Assembly (NCBI GenBank): GCA_002059205.1
Contig: MVCQ01000091.1
Coordinates: 1-6,147 of the forward strand
Source: Candidatus Latescibacteria bacterium 4484_107
GTDB taxonomy: Bacteria > Latescibacterota > 4484-107
DNA: 6,147 nucleotides
Reading direction: 5' to 3'
Positions within the stretch are counted from its first letter, which is position 1. Every line of letters begins with the position of its first letter. Shown here piece after piece: positions 1-4,065 of this stretch. The notes beneath the pieces are model-generated. The model was not told the DNA's origin, did no database searches, and saw only the letters and a list, made by a program, of their open reading frames with translations. The translations under genes and the position numbers were made by a program.

Positions 1-39
1 CAGGGAGAGTCCGACGTAGGTTGTGGATAAATCTGCCAT
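1..39 (-). CDS. Start of a probable dihydroorotate dehydrogenase-like protein (5' fragment only)
   Basis: Reading leftwards from an ATG at 39, the window holds 13 codons giving MADLSTTYVGLSL before the edge. A consensus-like ribosome site (AAAGGAG, complement of 45-51) lies about 5-6 bases before the ATG, so this is a genuine translation start. From memory, this N-terminus resembles proteins annotated as dihydroorotate dehydrogenase-like (FMN TIM-barrel flavoproteins often beginning MADLSTTYMGL). In true pyrimidine synthesis the enzyme oxidises dihydroorotate to orotate, but many such homologues are of uncertain substrate. Only 13 residues are visible, so no catalytic motif can be checked. 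It shares strand with the hydrolase gene ending at 254 but is separated from it by 214 bp containing a large inverted repeat, so co-transcription is uncertain. The reading frame is well supported and the family name is tentative. Confidence 0.55.
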   Translation of the reverse strand, partial: MADLSTTYVGLSL

Positions 40-58
40 TTGTGCTCCTTTATCTAAG

Positions 59-70
59 CTGGAATTCCAG
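59..70. repeat. Perfect 12-bp palindrome, possible operator
   Basis: CTGGAATTCCAG is its own reverse complement and ends 19 bases upstream of the minus-strand start at 39. A dyad in this position could be an operator for the gene at the left edge or a short mRNA hairpin near its ribosome site. There is no direct evidence for either, and a 12-bp palindrome can occur by chance. Confidence 0.3.
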
Positions 71-120
71 TCGTGGTGCGCCTCAGGCTGTGTCAAGCTT
101 AAGTTGATGGGTTTGATGAT

Positions 121-160
121 GATAGACCTCCGAGGTCTGGCAGACCTCGGAGGTCTTATC
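121..160. repeat. Doubly symmetric 15-bp inverted repeat (REP-like hairpin)
   Basis: AGACCTCCGAGGTCT (124-138) and AGACCTCGGAGGTCT (142-156) are perfect reverse complements separated by only GGC. Each arm is itself a palindrome of two 7-bp halves around one central base, so the element is also a direct repeat apart from that base. GAT at 121-123 and ATC at 158-160 extend the stem past a single bulged T. The element could form a very stable hairpin or cruciform. It lies 98 bp downstream of the hydrolase stop, but no U-tract follows on either strand, so it is not a standard intrinsic terminator. It may be a dispersed REP-type element or a transcript 3'-end stabiliser. Confidence 0.8.
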
Positions 161-253
161 TATCCGCCAAAATAGACACGGCAGAGCACTAGAGGTTAGA
201 CGAAGGACAACGGACAAGGCCCCAATCGCTAATCACCAACACGAGAACGCCAT

Positions 254-1018
254 TTACAGGGTTTCTTTAAACCACCGCACCGCCTCCTCAATCGCCATCC
301 GTTCGTGCTCTGAATGGGTGAAGGTGTGATCGGCGCCCTCGATCAGGATGCGCTCACAGCGGAGGCCATGATCCTGTAAAATCTCCTGATATTCCTCGGA
401 GCGCAAAGGGGATACCGATTTGTCCTTCGAGCCGCAGACGACGAGCACGGGGCCTTGGGTCTGGAGGATTTCGCGCTGAGGGTGGATTCGGGGGAGTTCC
501 TCGTAAAACGCGCAGCCGAAACGGAAGCCGTTTTGCTCTACCGGAAAATCGTCCATCGCAACGTAGCGTTCGTCTATGATCCTTTGGAAGTCCTCGTCGG
601 GTTTGCCGACGGGAGCCCATAGTACGGTGGATTTGACGTTCCGGGAGCGCCCGGCTACGCACGCGGCCACACATCCGCCCAGGCTCAGTCCGAGAATGCC
701 GATGCGTTCGGGATCGGTTCCGGCCTGTTCGGAAAGAACGGCTAAGGCTTTCAGGCCGTCCGATATCTCGCCGGAGAGGGTCATGTGTTCAAAAGAGCCT
801 TCGCTGTCGCAAGAATTCCGGAAGTCGAACCGGAGGACGGAAAAGCCTGCTTCGCAGAGGCTTCGGGCCAGTTTTACAAAAAGCCAGTGGCCCTCGGATT
901 TGCTGCCGGTGCATCCGTGCAGAAGAAGGACGGCCGGGTGCGTTTTTTTGTCGTCCGGGGTGTGCAGGATGCCGATGAGTTGCTGGCCGTGGTTTTTGAA
1001 GACGATGGGGTTTTCCAT
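254..1018 (-). CDS. Alpha/beta hydrolase (serine hydrolase, dienelactone hydrolase/esterase-like)
   Basis: Encodes about 254 residues, a normal length for a single-domain cytoplasmic alpha/beta hydrolase. No signal peptide or membrane segment is seen. The fold's landmarks are in order: LLLHG with an oxyanion-side His-Gly at residues 34-35, an RFDFR strand near 63-67, the nucleophile elbow GLSLG with Ser112, the acid strand VLVVCGSKD with Asp199, and the catalytic His231 in GADHTF. This is a complete Ser-Asp-His triad, so the enzyme should be active as an esterase, acylpeptidase-like or related hydrolase; the substrate cannot be told. I prefer the ATG at 1018 (MENPIVF) because AAGGA lies 12 bases upstream. 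An in-frame ATG at 1039 adds seven residues but has no ribosome site. A promoter lies at 1148-1176. The gene follows the YciO-type gene on the same strand after about 200 bp. Confidence 0.88.
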   Translation of the reverse strand: MENPIVFKNHGQQLIGILHTPDDKKTHPAVLLLHGCTGSKSEGHWLFVKLARSLCEAGFSVLRFDFRNSCDSEGSFEHMTLSGEISDGLKALAVLSEQAGTDPERIGILGLSLGGCVAACVAGRSRNVKSTVLWAPVGKPDEDFQRIIDERYVAMDDFPVEQNGFRFGCAFYEELPRIHPQREILQTQGPVLVVCGSKDKSVSPLRSEEYQEILQDHGLRCERILIEGADHTFTHSEHERMAIEEAVRWFKETL

Positions 1019-1147
1019 TGCTGTTTGTTTTCCTTCCATATCCAGTATATCGCGGCGATGTCCGGATCAACGTCTCCCAAACTCAGAGGCCGTTCCCCCT
1101 TATCCAAAATAATTCTGAACTCTGGCCGGGCGTTTATCAACACGCAA

Positions 1148-1176
1148 AAGGTACAATATCCTATATTGCTTGTCAA
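1148..1176 (-). promoter_or_regulatory. Sigma-70-type promoter for the alpha/beta hydrolase
   Basis: On the minus strand a perfect -35 TTGACA (1171-1176) is followed by exactly 17 bases and a -10-like TACCTT (1148-1153, 4 of 6 consensus). Transcription would begin near 1141, leaving an untranslated leader of about 120 bases before the preferred start at 1018. The position, between the stop of the upstream gene at 1216 and the hydrolase start, supports independent expression of the hydrolase. Confidence 0.6.
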
Positions 1177-1215
1177 GGGCTTTGTTCGCTTGTGGCCAAA
1201 CGGAAGGCGGGGGGT

Positions 1216-1830
1216 TCACTCCAGGAAGAAACGCACATTCCCTTTTCCCTCCCGGATCACCACCGGCGCTTCGCCGCACAGACCCACCACACTCGAGAGA
1301 TCGGATAGCAAGACGCCTCCGTCTATCACCAGATCCACTCGTTTTCCGAAACGGGCGTGGATCTCCTCCGGATCGCTCAGCACCTCATCCCGGGGCTGGG
1401 CGACACTCGTGCTCACGATGGGATGCCCCAGTTTCCGCACGATAGACAGGCAGATTTCGTTGTCCGGGATACGGATGCCCACGGTCTTCCGGCGGCTCCG
1501 CATGATTTTGGGAACCATTTTCGAGGCCCGCAATACGAACGTGTAGGGGCCCGGAAAAAGTCGTCGCATCGTTTGGTACGCATAGTTGGAAACGCCCACC
1601 GCATACGTGCTCAGATCCTTCAGGTCCGCGCAGATAAAGCTTAAGGGTTTATCAGGCTCCGCCTCCTTGATCCGATACACCCGCTCCACGGCCTTCTTGT
1701 TGAACAGATCGCATCCGATCCCGTACGTTGTATCCGTAGGGCAGATAATCACGCCGCCTTTTTCCAGAATTTCTGTGGTTTTCCGCACGAGCCGAGGCTG
1801 CGGATTCTGGAGGTTGACTTTGAACATCAT
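1216..1830 (-). CDS. YciO-type Sua5/YciO/YrdC family protein (L-threonylcarbamoyladenylate synthase-like)
   Basis: Encodes 204 residues, the length of a stand-alone YrdC-domain protein without the extra C-terminal Sua5 domain. Family TsaC/Sua5 enzymes make threonylcarbamoyl-AMP from threonine, bicarbonate and ATP for tRNA t6A formation. Visible motifs are GGVIICPTDTTYGIGCD at 25-41, KPL at 61-63, PGPYTFVL at 93-100, VGIRIPDN at 117-124, VSTSVAQ at 139-145, VDLVIDGG at 165-172, SSVV at 179-182 and VIREGKG at 191-197. From memory of Escherichia coli YciO, phrases such as DLSTY, RRKTVGIR, DPEEI and the C-terminal VVIREG match that subfamily better than TsaC. The conserved K-x-R of TsaC reads KEA at 55-57, so true t6A activity is not assured. 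AGGGAGA lies 8 bases before the ATG at 1830; a second ATG follows immediately. Its promoter is at 1893-1921, back-to-back with that of the acetate-kinase-like gene. Confidence 0.88.
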   Translation of the reverse strand: MMFKVNLQNPQPRLVRKTTEILEKGGVIICPTDTTYGIGCDLFNKKAVERVYRIKEAEPDKPLSFICADLKDLSTYAVGVSNYAYQTMRRLFPGPYTFVLRASKMVPKIMRSRRKTVGIRIPDNEICLSIVRKLGHPIVSTSVAQPRDEVLSDPEEIHARFGKRVDLVIDGGVLLSDLSSVVGLCGEAPVVIREGKGNVRFFLE

Positions 1831-1892
1831 GACGGGGGTCTCCCTGCATCATCAAAAAGGACGCGACCATAGTGTATCCGGCTTACACATAA

Positions 1893-1921
1893 AAGATAAG
1901 GAATTTTGAGGCGATTGTCAA
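1893..1921 (-). promoter_or_regulatory. Promoter of the YciO-type gene
   Basis: On the minus strand a perfect -35 TTGACA (1916-1921) is followed by exactly 17 bases and TATCTT (1893-1898) as the -10 box. The start site would be near 1886, giving a leader of about 56 bases to the ATG at 1830. The box pair matches the sigma-70 consensus closely and lies in the only non-coding stretch upstream of the gene. Confidence 0.65.
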
Positions 1922-1941
1922 GTCCATGCCATGATTTATGC

Positions 1942-1970
1942 TTGACTTTGAGCAGTGTTTGTTGTAGATT
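1942..1970 (+). promoter_or_regulatory. Promoter of the acetate-kinase-like gene and its cluster
   Basis: TTGACT (1942-1947), a 17-base spacer and TAGATT (1965-1970) form a good sigma-70-type promoter. Transcription would begin near 1977, leaving a leader of about 80 bases before the ATG at 2057. Its -35 box faces away from the minus-strand -35 box with 20 bp between them. No stronger promoter was found further downstream in the plus-strand cluster. Confidence 0.6.
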
Positions 1971-2056
1971 TTCCCAGTCCCCTTTACACAGTCGAGTTTT
2001 ACGATGACTACCTTATCTTTTGAAAATACGATAGTTGTGTGGAGGAAATAGTCCAA

Positions 2057-3259
2057 ATGAAAATCCTCGTGGCGAACGTGGGCAGCACTTCGTTCAAATA
2101 TAAGCTTTTCGATATGACGGACGAATCGCTTCTGGCGGAAGGCCGGATAGAGCGGGTGGGAGGCGACTCCTCTCCGGTGGCGCATCTGGCTCAGGGCAAG
2201 ACTCCCATAGAGGGCACGGCCACCATCCCGGATTACCCGGCGGCCATAGCCAAAGCCGTTGAATGGCTCACCGACGAACGTCATGGCGCGGTGTCCGATT
2301 TGTCGGGCATCTCCGCGGTGGGCTTCAAAACAGTCCATCTTAAGGGCAGACCGGGAGCGTACCTCTTGACCGAGGAAGTCCTGGAGAAGATGGCCGAGTA
2401 CAACGATTTGGTTCCGCTCCACAATCCGCCCTACATCAGAGCGGTCCGGATTTTCCAAACGATGTTTCCCGATCTTCCTTTGGTAGGATTGTTCGAGCCG
2501 GCGTTCCACGTAAGTATTCCGGATTACGCGTATATCTATGGGGTTCCATACACATGGTACGAGGAATACGGCGTCCGGAAAATGGGGTTTCACGGAGCTT
2601 CCCATCGGTACGTGTCCGAACGCGTGCCGGAGCTGCTTGGCGTTCCGGCGGAGGGATTGAAATTAGTGTCGTGTCACCTCGGAGGCAGCTCGTCGCTGTG
2701 TGCGGTGAAGGACGGAAAGTCGGTGGATACGAGTATGGGATTCAGTGCGCAGGATGGGATATTAAACGCCGCACGGAACGGGGATTTGGACGTATTCGCC
2801 GTGCTGCACGTGATGGATCGGGAATGCATGTCTTCCGATGAAGTCCGGGCGATTTTATCGAAGCAGAGTGGTTTGTTGGGGATTTCGGGAGTCAGCGGAG
2901 ATATGCGCGATCTCGATGAAGCGGCGAAGAACGGGAACGACCGCGCACGGCTGGCGATAGAGGCTTTTTGCTACGGCGTGAAAAAAACCATCGGGGCATA
3001 CGCGGCGGCCATGGGCGGACTGGATGGGATCGCATTTGCCGGGGGCATCGGAGAGAAGAGTGCAAACGTTCGGGCCAAAGTCTGTGCGGGATTGGAATTT
3101 CTCGGCGTCCGGCTGGATGAAGAACGGAATCGATCGTGCGCGGGAGAAGAGATCATTTCCTCCGGGGACAGCCGTGTGAAGGTGCTTGTGATCAAGACGA
3201 ACGAGGAAATCATTGTGGCGCGGGAGACGGTGCGTGTTGTCAACAAATTATGTTTTTAG
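2057..3259 (+). CDS. Divergent acetate/propionate-family kinase (AckA homologue)
   Basis: Encodes 400 residues, the usual acetate kinase length. Such enzymes (ASKHA fold, cytoplasmic) reversibly transfer phosphate between ATP and a carboxylate. The family signatures are clear: NVGSTSFKYKLF from Asn7, PLHNPP at 120-125, GVRKMGFHGASHRYV around His179, SCHLGG at 205-210, VDTSMGFS at 223-230, Arg240 in ARNGDLD, AGGIGE at 328-333 and TNEEIIVARET at 381-391. Compared with the Methanosarcina thermophila enzyme recalled from memory, Arg91 is Lys91, Asp148 is Glu147, Pro232 of the acetyl pocket is Ala231, the HGGE loop reads HLKG, and the Asn of HLGNG is Gly210. The substrate may therefore not be acetate. 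GGAGG (2041-2045) precedes the ATG at 2057 by 11 bases. An in-frame GTG at 2039 overlaps the ribosome site and is less likely. The coiled-coil gene starts 14 bp downstream. Confidence 0.88.
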   Translation: MKILVANVGSTSFKYKLFDMTDESLLAEGRIERVGGDSSPVAHLAQGKTPIEGTATIPDYPAAIAKAVEWLTDERHGAVSDLSGISAVGFKTVHLKGRPGAYLLTEEVLEKMAEYNDLVPLHNPPYIRAVRIFQTMFPDLPLVGLFEPAFHVSIPDYAYIYGVPYTWYEEYGVRKMGFHGASHRYVSERVPELLGVPAEGLKLVSCHLGGSSSLCAVKDGKSVDTSMGFSAQDGILNAARNGDLDVFAVLHVMDRECMSSDEVRAILSKQSGLLGISGVSGDMRDLDEAAKNGNDRARLAIEAFCYGVKKTIGAYAAAMGGLDGIAFAGGIGEKSANVRAKVCAGLEFLGVRLDEERNRSCAGEEIISSGDSRVKVLVIKTNEEIIVARETVRVVNKLCF

Positions 3260-3260
3260 A

Positions 3261-3268
3261 AAAGGAGG
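3261..3268 (+). promoter_or_regulatory. Strong ribosome-binding site fixing the coiled-coil gene start
   Basis: AAAGGAGG lies directly after the acetate-kinase-like stop (3257-3259) and 5 bases before the ATG at 3274. It decides against the in-frame ATG at 3250, which lies inside the upstream gene, and against the much longer frame opening at 3136. Confidence 0.75.
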
Positions 3269-3273
3269 GCCTC

Positions 3274-3807
3274 ATGTTAGAGGATCGGGATATTGAAAGG
3301 CTTCAAGGGATGATGCAAGGAATGATAGACGCCTCTCAGGAGAAACTTGCCGGGATGCTTGGGAGAGAATTTCTGAATATCCACGCAAAATTCGACGGGA
3401 TCGATCGGAAATTTGGCGAAGTGGACAAACGTTTCGATGCGATGGATCAACGTTTCGATGCGATGGACAAGCGTTTCGATGCGATGGACAAACGTTTCGA
3501 CGGCGTGGATCAACGCCTCGATTCGGTGGAGAAAGAAATCAAGACGACACGGGAAGAACTAAGTGTGCGCCTGGCAAGACTGGAAGAGCAAGTCAAGCAG
3601 ATCCGAACCCGGATAGAGAGCCTCGAAGCGCGACTGGTGGATCATCGGGCAGAGCATGAAATTTTTGAGTTGGAGCTTGCCGGGATCAAGAAGATGGTCC
3701 GGGGGGTAGAAGAGAAAAAGGGGAAGTTGGATTGGGCGGCTTCGCAGGAAATCTTAGAGGCTGTACAACGACGTATAGGACGGTTGGAGGAGGCTGTGTT
3801 TGCCTGA
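3274..3807 (+). CDS. Heptad-repeat coiled-coil protein of unknown function
   Basis: Encodes 177 residues with no signal peptide or membrane segment, and I recognise no enzyme domain. Residues 1-39 look helical and Met/Gln-rich. Residues 40-88 are seven consecutive heptads of the type FDAMDKR (Phe or Leu, Asp, hydrophobic, Asp, Arg/Lys), three of them almost identical. Residues 89-140 continue as a charged helix (LARLEEQVKQI, IESLEARL), and a last helical stretch at 158-175 contains AVQRRIGRLEEAV. The whole protein should be an elongated, probably oligomeric coiled coil. It begins 14 bp after the acetate-kinase-like stop behind a strong ribosome site, so it is probably co-transcribed with it. 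Similar FD-x-(M/V)-D-x-R heptads occur in many unrelated short bacterial and phage proteins, so homology searches will be confounded by composition. Possible roles such as scaffold or partner of neighbouring enzymes are speculation. Confidence 0.8.
   Translation: MLEDRDIERLQGMMQGMIDASQEKLAGMLGREFLNIHAKFDGIDRKFGEVDKRFDAMDQRFDAMDKRFDAMDKRFDGVDQRLDSVEKEIKTTREELSVRLARLEEQVKQIRTRIESLEARLVDHRAEHEIFELELAGIKKMVRGVEEKKGKLDWAASQEILEAVQRRIGRLEEAVFA
3430..3513 (+). repeat. 21-bp in-frame tandem repeat inside the coiled-coil gene
   Basis: Four copies start at 3430, 3451, 3472 and 3493, each beginning CGTTTCGA. The first three differ only in the last few bases (TCAA, CAAG, CAAA), while the fourth has several changes; diverged copies extend on both sides. 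Each unit encodes one heptad (R-FDAMDQ or R-FDAMDK). The near identity at DNA level, including third positions, points to recent duplication or slippage and to possible copy-number variation between strains. Confidence 0.9.
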
Positions 3808-3826
3808 ACCCGTTGTTTTGTTTCCC

Positions 3827-3848
3827 ACCGTGCGATAAACCGCACGGT
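3827..3848 (+). repeat. 8-bp hairpin just after the coiled-coil gene
   Basis: ACCGTGCG (3827-3834) and CGCACGGT (3841-3848) are perfect complements around the 6-base loop ATAAAC. It lies 19 bases after the stop codon at 3807. It could act as a terminator-like or mRNA 3'-protecting hairpin, but it is followed by a G-run rather than a T-run, so simple intrinsic termination is not supported. Confidence 0.55.
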
Positions 3849-3852
3849 TCGG

Positions 3853-3908
3853 GGGGTGTGGAATGCAACGACTCTGTCGTTGCAGCGAAGTCGGAGACTT
3901 CGCGCCCC
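3853..3908 (+). repeat. Two abutting hairpins closed by an outer stem (three-way-junction fold)
   Basis: TGCAACGAC (3864-3872) pairs perfectly with GTCGTTGCA (3876-3884) around TCT. Directly next to it GCGAAGTC (3885-3892) pairs perfectly with GACTTCGC (3896-3903) around GGA. GGGGT (3853-3857) can pair with GCCCC (3904-3908, one G-U pair), enclosing both. Only the six bases 3858-3863 remain unpaired at the junction. It may be a mobile REP/REPIN-like palindromic unit or a structured RNA element between cistrons. The pairing is read directly from the sequence; function is unknown. Confidence 0.7.
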
Positions 3909-4005
3909 AAAGACGCCATACGCGGAATTACTGATTGCCCTGATGTGCACGGATGACACTAATCCCGTTCTGTGCGGCCGCCGCCGGTGGGGAAGTTGGG
4001 GGCGG

Positions 4006-4047
4006 ATCAGTGTTATCAGTGTTACCATCAGTGGGATCAGTGGTTCC
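4006..4047 (+). repeat. Four phased ATCAGTG repeats (two 21-bp units)
   Basis: ATCAGTG occurs at 4006-4012, 4015-4021, 4027-4033 and 4036-4042, spaced 9, 12 and 9 bases. Taken as two 21-bp units (4006-4026 and 4027-4047) the copies agree at 17 of 21 positions. The array ends 18 bp before the FGGY kinase start. The 21-bp period equals two helical turns, so a protein-binding array is possible; a decayed tandem repeat with no function is equally possible. Confidence 0.75.
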
Positions 4048-4065
4048 GAAAGGGAAAAACACGAA

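Larger units (their letters stand above)
40..253. other. Intergenic region with palindromes and short degenerate repeats
   Basis: No credible gene lies here. It contains a 12-bp perfect palindrome CTGGAATTCCAG (59-70), a minus-strand TTGACA (91-96) without a convincing -10 box at the right distance, a large inverted repeat (121-160), and two pairs of 7-bp near-repeats: GGACAAC/GGACAAG at 205-218 and AATCGCT/AATCACC at 224-237. No T-tract follows the hydrolase stop on the minus strand, so no classical intrinsic terminator is visible for that gene. Confidence 0.5.
3808..4065. other. Intergenic region with hairpins and ATCAGTG repeats
   Basis: This 258-bp gap separates the coiled-coil gene from the FGGY kinase. 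Its left part (3827-3908) is almost entirely inverted repeats; its right part (4006-4047) holds four ATCAGTG repeats. I found no gene, convincing promoter or T-tract terminator in it, and nothing recognisable at 3909-4005. The gap is much larger than the others in the plus-strand cluster and looks like an insertion of repeat material. Confidence 0.6.

Noticed and set aside
124..156. Intrinsic terminator of the hydrolase gene
   Set aside because: The stem is strong, but no T-run follows it on the minus strand, so it is listed as an inverted repeat instead.
785..1546. Plus-strand open frame of about 253 codons
   Set aside because: It runs antisense across parts of the hydrolase and the YciO-type gene and through the intergenic promoter; there is no recognisable protein and no ribosome site.
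1917..1946. Operator dyad GTCAAG...CTTGAC
   Set aside because: It is fully explained by the two outward-facing -35 boxes.
1883..2605. Minus-strand open frame of about 240 codons opposite the acetate-kinase-like gene
   Set aside because: It lies largely antisense to a gene with clear family motifs, shows no motifs of its own and has no ribosome site. It is a by-product of high-GC codon use.
3136..3273. Longer start for the coiled-coil protein
   Set aside because: It would overlap the acetate-kinase-like gene by over 100 bp in another frame, while a strong ribosome site fixes the start at 3274.
4006..4047. CRISPR array
   Set aside because: The repeat units are only 7 bp with 2-5 base gaps; there are no 20-40 bp repeats or unique spacers and no cas genes.
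3856..4065. N-terminal extension of the FGGY kinase
   Set aside because: The frame is open, but it translates the hairpins and ATCAGTG repeats. The family homology starts exactly at the ATG at 4066.
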